From assembly GCA_026990385.1 (NCBI GenBank), contig JALXDL010000008.1:1-64000 (forward strand): a DNA stretch of 64,000 nucleotides. The letters are read 5' to 3'. The position numbers and the translations under genes were made by a program. The notes under the pieces are model-generated. The model ran no database searches, was not told the DNA's origin, and saw only the letters and a list, made by a program, of their open reading frames with translations. The stretch comes from DRKI01 sp011051875. GTDB lineage: Bacteria > Desulfobacterota > Desulfobulbia > Desulfobulbales > Desulfobulbaceae. This document shows positions 1-7,720 of the stretch, one piece after another; the stretch's first letter is position 1; the number at the start of each line of letters is the position of its first letter.

Positions 1-258
1 GTTTCACGGCCGCCGCCCTGGTGCCGGTGACGATATCCTCCTTGTACTCCTCGCCCGGTTCGCGGAGGTGGACGTGCATGTCGATCAGGCCCGGCACCAC
101 CCAGCAGCCCGAGGCATCGATCTCCCGGGTGTCTTCCGGGACAGGGGTCTGTTCGGCTGCAATCCTGCCTTCCACGACGAGCAGATCGCCCTGCCGGTCG
201 ATTTCATTTTTCGGATCAATGATCCGGCCGTTTTTTATGAGCCAGTTCTCAGCCATCT
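1..258 (-). CDS. pyrC: Dihydroorotase, N-terminal part (runs off left edge)
   Basis: Dihydroorotase closes carbamoyl-aspartate to dihydroorotate in cytosolic pyrimidine synthesis. The 86 visible residues start MAENWLIKNGRIIDP and contain the amidohydrolase metal motif in VVPGLIDMHVHLREPG, the HxH that binds zinc, followed by the EEYKEDI stretch typical of class I (PyrC/AllB-like) enzymes. The reading frame stays open to the window edge, so the C-terminal four fifths are missing here. It is the third gene of a minus-strand set after lepB and pyrB, 56 bases downstream of pyrB, which supports PyrC over another amidohydrolase. Confidence 0.9.
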
Positions 259-314
259 TCGATCCTGTCACGGCAAGAGTATTGAGGGATCTTGTATCGG
301 GGCTTCCATGCACG

Positions 315-1247
315 TCAGGAATTGCCCATGACCAGGTAGAGGAGGGCCATCCGCACCGCCACCCCGTTGGTCACCTGGTCGAGGATAACCGATTGCGGGC
401 CATCCGCCACATCGGGCATCAGTTCGATCCCCCGGTTGATCGGGCCGGGGTGCATGACAAGGGCATCCGGACGGGCCAGGGCCACCACCTCGCGCGTGAC
501 GCCGTATTCCCTGGCATATTCACGAAACGACGGCAGGAGCGGATCGTTCTGCCGCTCCTTCTGGATACGCAGGGTCATGACCACGTCCGCGTCCCGGACC
601 GCCTCTTCCAGCGAGGAACAGACCGTGGCCCCGAGCCCTGGCAGACCGGGCGGGATCAGGGTGGCCGGGCCGTAGACATGGACCGAGGAGCCCATCCTGG
701 TAAACCCGAGGATATTGGAGTGCGCCACCCGGCTGTGCATGATATCGCCGATGATGGCGACCTTGAGTCCGTCGAGACGTCCCTTGTGCTCATGGACGGT
801 CATCAGGTCGAGCAGTCCCTGCGAGGGATGCTCGTGGGTGCCGTCGCCGGCATTGATGATCGCCGCGTCCACGTAGCGGGTGAGCATGTGGGGGGCGCCG
901 GAGTGGGAGTGCCGGATGATGATGATGTCCGGACGCATGGCGTTGATGTTGCGGGCCGTGTCGATCAGGGTCTCCCCCTTGGTGGCGCTGGAGGTGGAGG
1001 CCGAGATGTTGAATGTGTCGGCGCTCATCCGCTTGGCCGCCACCTCGAAGGAGAGGCGGGTGCGGGTGGAGGGCTCGAAGAAGAGATTGATGATGGTGTT
1101 GCCGCGCAGGGTCGGGACCTTCTTGATCGGCCGTGCCGATATCTCCTTGAAGGACTCGGCAATGGTCAGGATGTGCCCGATATCCTCTGCCGACAGATGA
1201 TCAATGCCCAGGATGTGTCGATGCGGAAAAAAATAGCCGGTTGCCAT
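315..1247 (-). CDS. pyrB: Aspartate carbamoyltransferase catalytic subunit
   Basis: Transfers the carbamoyl group from carbamoyl phosphate to aspartate, the first committed step of pyrimidine synthesis, as a cytosolic trimer. The 310-residue product has the carbamoyl-phosphate motif FFEPSTRTRLSFE, the HPSQGLLDLMT loop and the C-terminal MHPGPINRGIE signature, and its length is normal for the family. I chose the ATG giving MATGYFF; the open frame extends 15 codons further upstream without family similarity. It sits between lepB (14 bases upstream) and pyrC (56 bases downstream) and is probably cotranscribed with both. No pyrI regulatory subunit is visible. Confidence 0.96.
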   Translation of the reverse strand: MATGYFFPHRHILGIDHLSAEDIGHILTIAESFKEISARPIKKVPTLRGNTIINLFFEPSTRTRLSFEVAAKRMSADTFNISASTSSATKGETLIDTARNINAMRPDIIIIRHSHSGAPHMLTRYVDAAIINAGDGTHEHPSQGLLDLMTVHEHKGRLDGLKVAIIGDIMHSRVAHSNILGFTRMGSSVHVYGPATLIPPGLPGLGATVCSSLEEAVRDADVVMTLRIQKERQNDPLLPSFREYAREYGVTREVVALARPDALVMHPGPINRGIELMPDVADGPQSVILDQVTNGVAVRMALLYLVMGNS

Positions 1248-1261
1248 GGTTGTGCCGGAGC

Positions 1262-1924
1262 TCAATGGACAATATCTCCCAGCCTGTTCCACCGGATGGA
1301 CTCGAACCGGTCCAGGGAGAAGAGCGGCTTCTGCACGTCCCAGGACCAGTAGATGATATAGGCCTTGCCGAGCACGGCATCAAGATCGACAAAGCCCCAG
1401 AAGCGGCCGTCAAAAGAATTGTCCCGGTTGTCACCCATCACGAATATCTTGCCCTCGGGCACGGTGACCGGCCCGAAATTGTCGCGGGGACTGACGGAAC
1501 GGGGCAGGATCCGCGGATCGGTGTGGACCGCATACCTGTCGTCAAAGGGCTTGCCGTTGATATAGACCTTCTTGTCGCGGACCTCCACGGTATCGCCGGC
1601 CACGGCGATCACCCGCTTGATATAGTCCACGCTGGGATCCCGGGGAAACCTGAAGACGATGATATCGCCCGGCTGCGGTGTCTTGACGGGAATGATGACC
1701 TTGCCGGTAAATGGCATCCTGATGCCGTAGATGAACTTGGAAACCAGGATGTGATCACCGATCTGCAGGGTCGGCAGCATGGAACCGGAGGGAATCTTGA
1801 ACGCCTGGACCACGAAGGTGCGGATGAAGAGGGCGAGAACAAGGGCGATGACAATGGCCTCGGCATACTCGCGAAAGGTGGATTTTTTCTTGTGTTTACT
1901 GTGTGTACTGTGCAGGTAGGTCAC
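1262..1924 (-). CDS. lepB: Signal peptidase I
   Basis: Membrane serine protease that removes signal peptides from exported proteins. One N-terminal membrane segment (AIVIALVLALFIRTFVV, about residues 19-35) is followed by the catalytic Ser motif PSGSMLPTL and the Lys motif DYIKRVIAVAGD, then the MGDNRDNSFDGRFWG box; all conserved boxes of family S26 are present. Length is about 220 residues. The start is uncertain: no ATG lies close to the membrane segment, and I favour a GTG at 1924 (VTYLHSTHSKHKKK). The open frame continues to 2101 but that N-terminal extension looks non-coding. First gene of the lepB-pyrB-pyrC set. Confidence 0.92.
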   Translation of the reverse strand: MTYLHSTHSKHKKKSTFREYAEAIVIALVLALFIRTFVVQAFKIPSGSMLPTLQIGDHILVSKFIYGIRMPFTGKVIIPVKTPQPGDIIVFRFPRDPSVDYIKRVIAVAGDTVEVRDKKVYINGKPFDDRYAVHTDPRILPRSVSPRDNFGPVTVPEGKIFVMGDNRDNSFDGRFWGFVDLDAVLGKAYIIYWSWDVQKPLFSLDRFESIRWNRLGDIVH

Positions 1925-2590
1925 GAGATAATGCCCGGGTCTGTATGAGAGGATACCTGGCGCAGGGGCACAGGCTCTGTGCAATCGATCACGGGAACCC
2001 AAGTACCCCGGATCTACAAGGATTTGTAAGCGGTTGCAGCGTGCCACAGCTGTGCGTGATCGAACTGCACAGGTATACACCCCGTATATTGGGCGGTTCA
2101 AGCGCGTGCAGATGGGGGTGCCCTGTGACCGCTTACGGCTCTGTGCGGGTGGTCCTCAGGAAGTGTGTACGGCCCGCGGCCACCACGTCACAATGTCCGC
2201 GAATCCGATCTTTCCCCCCTTAAACCGTGTCCTTACAGGGACAAAATGCAGGCGGAAAACACCTGTCGCGCTTGGCCGCAAGCGCCAGAAGTGGTCCGAA
2301 ATTACTCCATCGTCATGGAAAATTCAAGCCACATTTCCTACCCTTCCAGCCGGCTGCAACATACCACATAAGCACGGCCGGGCCATCGGAACACCATATC
2401 TGGTATATATTACGGTCATCGCTCATCTATCTGCCTGTTTTTTAAGAAAGAAAAATATAAAAAATTGTACGCTTTTCTTGACAAAGCTTTTTTTTTATGA
2501 CCTAAATACAAACAGACCAATCATATTTTCTGTCTATTTCCATCGTTAATACAGCTCACTGGATACTTCCACAAGAGCGGCAGAGAGCCC
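1925..2590. other. Intergenic region between divergent lepB and pilM
   Basis: A 666-base stretch with no convincing gene. Open frames across it, including one of 171 codons at 2034-2549 on the plus strand, have unconserved, low-quality composition. The left half is GC-rich. Around 2088-2112 it contains TTCAAGCGCGTGCAGATGGG, resembling the right arm of the intergenic repeat seen at 4288, 14682 and 17884, but a matching left arm is not clear. The right 150 bases are AT-rich and hold the probable pilus operon promoter. Confidence 0.6.
2478..2508 (+). promoter_or_regulatory. Candidate sigma-70 promoter for the pilus operon
   Basis: A perfect -35 box TTGACA (2478-2483) is followed after 19 bases by TAAATA (2503-2508) in an AT-rich tract about 85 bases upstream of pilM. 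The spacing is longer than the optimum of 17, so the -10 assignment is tentative. It is the only good -35 box found between lepB and pilM on this strand. Confidence 0.4.
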
Positions 2591-3640
2591 ATGGCCAAGA
2601 AAGAAAACCTGATCACCGGCGTGGATATCGGCTCCCATGCAGTCAAGGTATGCCAGCTCCAGAAGACCGGCAAGGGATACAGCCTGCTTGCCGTGGGCAG
2701 CGCCGCCCTGCCGCCCGGCTCTGTTGAAGATGGTGTGCTGCAGGATCCGGAAGAGGTCGGACGGACGGTTGCTGCCCTGTTCAGGAACCTGAAGATCAAG
2801 AACAACCGGGTGGGGATCTCCATCTCCGGCTATTCGGTCATTGTCAAAAAGATCAACCTCGAGGTGATGAGCGAGGAAGAGCTGCACGAGTACATCACCA
2901 GCGAGGCCGAGCAGTATATTCCCTTTGATATCGACGATGTCTACCTTGACTTCGAGGATCTCCACACAGCAACCGACGAGGAGGACCGGACCGATATCAT
3001 GCTGGTGGCCGCCAAAAAGGAGGTCATCGATGACTACCTTGAGATGCTGCAGGAACAGAAGCTGAAACCGGTCCTGGTGGACGTGGATGGTTTTGCCCTG
3101 GAAAACATCTGGGAAATCACCTCGCAGCAACAGGAGAACGTCGCCCTGGTGGACATCGGCGCCTCGAAGATGAATATCAACATCATTGCCGACGGCGCCT
3201 CTGTCCTGGCCCGGGATATCGTGGTGGGCAGCGACCAGCTGACCGAACAGATCGCGAACAGTCTCGGGATCGAATACGAGGAGGCGGAAAAGATCAAGCT
3301 CGGCCTGATCCCTGTCGAAGAGGAAAACAGGGAGGAACTGGAAGAGATCTTCACCCAGACCTGTACCCAGTGGGTTCTCGAGATCAAGAAGGCCATTGAC
3401 CTCTATGTGGCCAACAATCCGGATCAGCCCCTGAAGCGGCTCATCCTGAGCGGCGGCGGCTCCAAGGTGGCCGGCCTGAGGGATTTTATCGCATCTGAAA
3501 CCGGCCTGGAGGTTATCTCTTTCAACCCGTTTGCCGACATGAAGGTCAATGAGAAAAAGATCGACCGGGCCTATCTCGATGCCATCGCCCCGGAGATGGC
3601 CATTGCCGCAGGCCTTGCCATTCGACCGGCGGAGTTCTGA
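2591..3640 (+). CDS. pilM: Type IV pilus assembly ATPase-fold protein PilM
   Basis: Cytoplasmic actin-like protein that binds the N-terminal tail of PilN and links the inner-membrane alignment complex PilNOP to the pilus machinery. The 349-residue sequence has the actin/FtsA fold signatures: GVDIGSHAVKVCQL near the N-terminus, ALVDIGASKMNINI in the middle and LILSGGGSKVAGL near the C-terminus. There is no signal peptide. It is the first gene of the pilMNOP block, 9 bases before pilN, and follows the best promoter candidate in the gap. Confidence 0.95.
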   Translation: MAKKENLITGVDIGSHAVKVCQLQKTGKGYSLLAVGSAALPPGSVEDGVLQDPEEVGRTVAALFRNLKIKNNRVGISISGYSVIVKKINLEVMSEEELHEYITSEAEQYIPFDIDDVYLDFEDLHTATDEEDRTDIMLVAAKKEVIDDYLEMLQEQKLKPVLVDVDGFALENIWEITSQQQENVALVDIGASKMNINIIADGASVLARDIVVGSDQLTEQIANSLGIEYEEAEKIKLGLIPVEEENREELEEIFTQTCTQWVLEIKKAIDLYVANNPDQPLKRLILSGGGSKVAGLRDFIASETGLEVISFNPFADMKVNEKKIDRAYLDAIAPEMAIAAGLAIRPAEF

Positions 3641-3649
3641 GTAGAGACT

Positions 3650-4228
3650 ATGGTACATATCAACCTGTTACCGGTCCGCGAGATCAAGCGCCGGCTCAAT
3701 GCCCGCAGACAGATCATCAACTTCATCATCGGGTTGGCCTGCCTCTTCGTCGCCCTGGGCGGGGTCGCCTATCTCCAGGCAACCAGGGCGGATCAACTGA
3801 ACAACGAACTGGCTCAGCTAAGAAAGGAAAAAAAGAAGTACAACAAGATCCTTGCAAAGATAAAAACACTGGAACAGAACAAGGCCCTGCTCGAAAAAAG
3901 GATCGGGATCATCAAGCAACTGAAAAAGTCATCGTCGCTTACGGTCCACATCCTCGATGAAATCGCCAACATCACCCCGACCAAGCGCATGTGGCTCACC
4001 TCCCTGTCACAGACAGGCAGCAACCTGCAGTTGGCCGGCATGGCTCTCGACAACAGAACAATTGCCAAGTACATGGAAGACCTGAAAAAATCTCCCTACA
4101 TCAAGAGTGTCAGCCTGACAAGTTCGTCACTGAAGACCTATGCGGGGCGTGACCTGAAGGCCTTTTCCCTGACCTGCACCATCGGGATGCCAGAGGAGGC
4201 TGGCACAGAAAGTACAGCAAAAGGCTAA
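3650..4228 (+). CDS. pilN: Type IV pilus inner-membrane protein PilN
   Basis: Bitopic inner-membrane protein of the pilus alignment complex. The start MVHINLLPVREIKRR is the diagnostic PilN motif (INLLP) that docks into PilM. One membrane segment follows (IINFIIGLACLFVALGGVAY), then a coiled coil of about 60 residues rich in Lys/Glu/Leu, then a ferredoxin-like C-terminal domain. Length of 192 residues is normal. It follows pilM by 9 bases. The gap to pilO (357 bases) is unusually large for this operon and holds a repeat element. Confidence 0.95.
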   Translation: MVHINLLPVREIKRRLNARRQIINFIIGLACLFVALGGVAYLQATRADQLNNELAQLRKEKKKYNKILAKIKTLEQNKALLEKRIGIIKQLKKSSSLTVHILDEIANITPTKRMWLTSLSQTGSNLQLAGMALDNRTIAKYMEDLKKSPYIKSVSLTSSSLKTYAGRDLKAFSLTCTIGMPEEAGTESTAKG

Positions 4229-4585
4229 TCCCGCATGGCCGGGGTTCTTTTCCGGCTCACGGCATGCCATGACAACCGGTGACCTCAATTGAGCGTTCCA
4301 TCCATCTGCAAATGGAAGAAGATATATGAGTACAATGGCTTTTCTTTTTCAAGAGTTGCAGATGGATACAACCCTTCGGGACTTCCATTTTGCCCGGATC
4401 TGCTTCGCCCCGCGGTGTTCCAGGCAGGCTGAACCGCAATGGAACACCGCAGGACCCGCATCCGGCGCAAAATGAAAATCGCTCGATTCAGGAGTGAATA
4501 CCGCTGAAGGGAACTGGGCGGCAGCGACTGCTGATCCTGCCTGTCCGACCCTTCATATTCTGACAACCCGAGCTCCCACACATCC
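4229..4585. other. Long gap between pilN and pilO carrying a repeat
   Basis: Within the otherwise tight pilMNOP block there are 357 bases with no supportable gene; short open frames here do not resemble proteins. The gap holds one copy of the ~80-base inverted-repeat element (4288-4366), and GC-rich sequence follows it. pilO probably depends either on read-through or on a promoter in this gap. Confidence 0.6.
4288..4366. repeat. Intergenic inverted-repeat element, family 1, copy A
   Basis: Arms TCCATCTGCAA (4301-4311) and TTGCAGATGGA (4356-4366) are perfect 11-bp inverted repeats around an AT-rich core ending GGCTTTTCTTTTTCAAG. The upstream shoulder TTGAGCGTTCCA matches TTGAGTGTTTCG in copy B and TCGGGTGTTTCA in copy C (14682-14763 and 17884-17968). 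Homology covers shoulder, arms and core, so this is a dispersed family rather than a chance hairpin. Copy A is the only one inside an operon. Confidence 0.75.
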
Positions 4586-5242
4586 ATGGCCTCAGGCGCT
4601 TCAACAGCTAAATTCGACACGTTCATCGAGGAGAAATACCTTCCCCTTGACGGGAAGGTCAAGGCTCTTATCGCAATTGCCGCTGTCCTGGTGCCGATTG
4701 CCCTGTTCTATTTCCTGGTCTACCGCCCCGCTGACAGCAGGATCGAGGCCCTGAAAAAACAGGCTGCCTCCATGCACAAAGAACTGCAGCGGGCCCAAAA
4801 AGCCGCCAGAGACCTCCCCCGCTACGAAAGAGAGATGGCAGAGACCCGGCAGCGGTTCGAGGCCACCTCCATCCTGCTGCCGCGGGACAAGGAGATCCCT
4901 GCCCTGCTGCGCAACATCTCCGATCTGGGCAAGGGAGCCGGTCTTGACTTTCTCTCCTTCAAGCCGGGCAAGGAGATTCCCAAAGACTTCTACTCCGAGA
5001 TACCGGTGGACATCTCCATTCGCGGTCCGTACCACAACATGGGCTTTTTTCTTGACCAGGTCAGCAAGCTTGACCGGATCGTGACCGTCAACAACATCAA
5101 GATGGGGTCCCCGAAACAGGATGGCGGCGAGATGCTGCTCAACTCGACCTGCCGCCTGGTCACCTACCGCTTTACCAACACGGAAAGCAACAAGGCCGCC
5201 GCGAAGAAGAAAAACGCCAAGAAAAAGGCCAAGAAAAAATAA
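4586..5242 (+). CDS. pilO: Type IV pilus inner-membrane protein PilO
   Basis: Inner-membrane partner of PilN in the periplasmic alignment complex. The 218-residue product has a short cytoplasmic tail, one membrane segment (ALIAIAAVLVPIALFYFLVY), a coiled coil (about residues 50-95) and a PilO periplasmic domain containing LRNISDLGKGAGLDFLSFKP. The C-terminus is an odd Lys/Ala-rich tail (AAAKKKNAKKKAKKK) that would lie in the periplasm. Position between pilN and pilP confirms the call. Confidence 0.93.
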   Translation: MASGASTAKFDTFIEEKYLPLDGKVKALIAIAAVLVPIALFYFLVYRPADSRIEALKKQAASMHKELQRAQKAARDLPRYEREMAETRQRFEATSILLPRDKEIPALLRNISDLGKGAGLDFLSFKPGKEIPKDFYSEIPVDISIRGPYHNMGFFLDQVSKLDRIVTVNNIKMGSPKQDGGEMLLNSTCRLVTYRFTNTESNKAAAKKKNAKKKAKKK

Positions 5243-5261
5243 ACCAAGGGATTGTTCTGCG

Positions 5262-5783
5262 ATGCAGAATGGACGAATACATACGGTCAGCCTGATCCTG
5301 TTCATCTGTACTGTCCTGTGCTGGAATACCGGGCCGGCGCTGGCAGTGACGGAGGACAGCCTGATCATCGAGCCTGCAGCCGCCCTTGACCTGCCCCGGG
5401 ACAAGGATTCCTTTGAGTACGTCCTTGAGGGCAGGCCCGACCCGTTTGTGCCGTTTATCACACCCAAGGCCGCCACCACCAAACCGCAACTCAATCCTGA
5501 CGAGATCGTGGACGAGGAGGTGGTGCTGACCGGCATGAGACAGTTCGAGCCGGGCCAGTTGACGCTCGTCGCGGTTCTGCAGAGTGGCAAACAGCGGATC
5601 GCCATGGTCGAGGACGTCACCGGCAAGGGCTATATCCTCCGTGTCGGCATGCCCATCGGCAGACGCGGTGTAGTCAGTGAAATCCTACCCCAACAGGTCC
5701 TTATCACCGAGACAGCCCGGACCCGGGCCGGCAAAGAACTTGTGAATACCGTTGTCATGCGGCTGAACAAAGAGGGAGAATAA
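5262..5783 (+). CDS. pilP: Type IV pilus lipoprotein-like protein PilP
   Basis: Periplasmic linker between PilNO and the secretin. About 173 residues from ATG 5262: signal sequence (HTVSLILFICTVLCWNTGPALA), a proline-rich linker with DPFVPFI, then the PilP beta domain (QLTLVAVLQSGKQRIAMVED, GYILRVGMPIGRRGVVSEI). The family is usually a lipoprotein, but no clear lipobox Cys is seen, so it may be soluble or use another anchor. The frame is open further upstream, where it only shadows pilO. It lies 19 bases after pilO and 5 before the next gene. Confidence 0.9.
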   Translation: MQNGRIHTVSLILFICTVLCWNTGPALAVTEDSLIIEPAAALDLPRDKDSFEYVLEGRPDPFVPFITPKAATTKPQLNPDEIVDEEVVLTGMRQFEPGQLTLVAVLQSGKQRIAMVEDVTGKGYILRVGMPIGRRGVVSEILPQQVLITETARTRAGKELVNTVVMRLNKEGE

Positions 5784-5788
5784 CGAAC

Positions 5789-7684
5789 ATGCGTCATCTT
5801 TTCCGGGCAATGTGCAAAAAGACAGGTTTCCCCCTGCTGTGTGGCATCCTGCTCCTGCTTGCGGTATGCATGGCGGCCACCGGTTCGTCCCGGGCCGCCG
5901 AGGACTCCGCCGCCACGGGGAAAAACGTTATTTCCGCTGTCACCGGCCAGGTGCAGGACTCCACCCTGACCATCCGCATCAAGGGTTCAGCCACACCGAC
6001 CTACACGGTTTACGAACTGTTCAAGCCCGCCCGGATCGTGGTTGATGTCGCCCAGGCAGAGCTTGATCCCTCGGCCCGGGTCCGGATCGACGAGACCAGC
6101 GGCATCCGCCTCTTGACCAAGGCGATCACCGATGCCACTCCTGCCCTGACCCGGTTCACCTTTGTTCTTCCATCCTCCCTGCCCTTTGCCGTCACTGAAG
6201 AAGGCAACGATATCGTCCTCTCGATCAAGGATGTCGGCCTGGCAGCACAGGAAGATACCGCCGGCGGTTCCGAGGTCGAGATCAAGGATATCAAGGTCAA
6301 CACCGGGCCGGGCGCAACTGTGGTGCAACTGCTGGCCAACGGGCCCATCGATGATTTCAAGTACGACGTCCTCGACAAGAAGGGCGATGCTCCACCCCGT
6401 CTTTACATCGACGTCAACAATGTCTCGGGCGGCAGCCTGCTCCGGGAGCAGAAGGTAGGCACCTCGCTCGACCGGATCCGGGTGGCCAAGAGAGGAAGCG
6501 GCCTAAGAATCGTCTTCGATTCGGCCTCGGACACCCTGTTTCCCTTCACGGTCAGAAAAAACGACAACGGCCTGGAAGTCCGCATCCGCGAGCAACAGGG
6601 AAGCGGAGACCAGCTTGCCGCCCTGATCAGCGAGAAACAGCGGATCGAGAGCCAGCTGCCCAAGGTCAATCCCCTGCAGCTGAGCCCAAAGGGCGAGAAG
6701 AACGCCGGTCAGGAAAAGGATACCGCCGCTGCCATGCAGGATGCCTTCAGCTTTTCCGGCTATACCAAGAAGCGCATCTCCGTCGATTTCTACAAGATCG
6801 ACCTGCATAACGTCTTCCGGCTCCTGCGCGAGGTGAGCGGCATCAACATCGTTGTTGACGAGGACGTCAAGGGTTCCCTGACCCTGGCCCTGGACAATGT
6901 CCCCTGGGACTTTGCCCTGGATATCATCCTCAATCTCAAGGACCTGCAGAAGGTGGAACGGTTCAACACCCTGGTCATCCTGCCCAAGGACAAGGCCTTT
7001 GCCTGGCCGGAACGGGCCGAGGACAACCTGAGTTTTGAGCCCGACACCACGGTTACGGCCCAGGAAGCCATAATCATCCAGCAGCGCGAGAGCATGTCCA
7101 AGGAGCTGATCAAGGCCAAGCAGCTCATCGCCCGGGCAAGGGAACTGGAAAAAAAAGAAGAATTCGAAAGTGCCATCGAACTCTATGAAAAGGCCCTGGA
7201 CCTGTGGCCTGACAATGGTCGCCTGGCCAACCGGATCGCTTCCATCTATCTCGTCCAGCTGCACCAGAATGCCAGGGCTGTCTTTTTTGCCGAAAAGGCC
7301 CTGAAAACCAGCCCGGACAACTCCGCGGCAGCACTCAATGCCGCCATCGCCCTTGCCAACATGGAGGAATACAAGGCTGCCCAGCAGTACTTTGACCAGA
7401 GTGTCAGCGTGGAGAAACCGAGCCGCGAGGCCCTGCTCAGCTATGCGGTCTTCAGCGAAAACCGGAAAAAATACAACGCTGCCCTCAAACTGCTCAAAAG
7501 GCATGATGCGCTCTACGGCCAGAACCTGGATTCCATGGTCTTCGCCGCCAGGGTGCTCGACAAGATGGGACAGCATGAAAAAGCAACAGAGGAATACAAG
7601 GCCATCCTGCTCTCCGGATACCGTATTCCGCCTGACCTGAGCAAGTACATCCAGGGCCGCATCGCCCTCAGCCAGTCCATGTAA
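5789..7684 (+). CDS. AMIN-domain/N0-domain/TPR pilus protein (detached PilQ N-terminus)
   Basis: A 631-residue exported protein: signal sequence at residues 10-36, AMIN domain about 45-148, second AMIN-like domain about 160-270, a secretin N0/STN domain about 328-405 (ISVDFYKIDLHNVFRLLREVSG, then NIVVDEDVKGSLTLALDNVPWD), and TPR repeats about 440-625. In a standard PilQ the AMIN and N0 domains precede the secretin barrel in one chain. Here the barrel is replaced by TPRs and a separate secretin follows 36 bases downstream. It probably binds peptidoglycan through AMIN and docks PilP or the secretin through N0; that role is inferred. The TPR part recalls MshN of MSHA pilus systems. Confidence 0.85.
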   Translation: MRHLFRAMCKKTGFPLLCGILLLLAVCMAATGSSRAAEDSAATGKNVISAVTGQVQDSTLTIRIKGSATPTYTVYELFKPARIVVDVAQAELDPSARVRIDETSGIRLLTKAITDATPALTRFTFVLPSSLPFAVTEEGNDIVLSIKDVGLAAQEDTAGGSEVEIKDIKVNTGPGATVVQLLANGPIDDFKYDVLDKKGDAPPRLYIDVNNVSGGSLLREQKVGTSLDRIRVAKRGSGLRIVFDSASDTLFPFTVRKNDNGLEVRIREQQGSGDQLAALISEKQRIESQLPKVNPLQLSPKGEKNAGQEKDTAAAMQDAFSFSGYTKKRISVDFYKIDLHNVFRLLREVSGINIVVDEDVKGSLTLALDNVPWDFALDIILNLKDLQKVERFNTLVILPKDKAFAWPERAEDNLSFEPDTTVTAQEAIIIQQRESMSKELIKAKQLIARARELEKKEEFESAIELYEKALDLWPDNGRLANRIASIYLVQLHQNARAVFFAEKALKTSPDNSAAALNAAIALANMEEYKAAQQYFDQSVSVEKPSREALLSYAVFSENRKKYNAALKLLKRHDALYGQNLDSMVFAARVLDKMGQHEKATEEYKAILLSGYRIPPDLSKYIQGRIALSQSM

Positions 7685-7720
7685 GATGGGCATTGAACCG
7701 TCTGACAGAGGAAAAGCCCC

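Noticed and set aside
1990..2112. Possible further copies of repeat families 1 or 2 upstream of lepB
   Set aside because: TTCAAGCGCGTGCAGATGGG and GATCACGGGAACCC look related, but the arms and spacing could not be aligned convincingly.
2034..2549. 171-codon plus-strand open frame between lepB and pilM
   Set aside because: No protein-like composition, covers the likely pilus promoter region and has no ribosome site; treated as chance.
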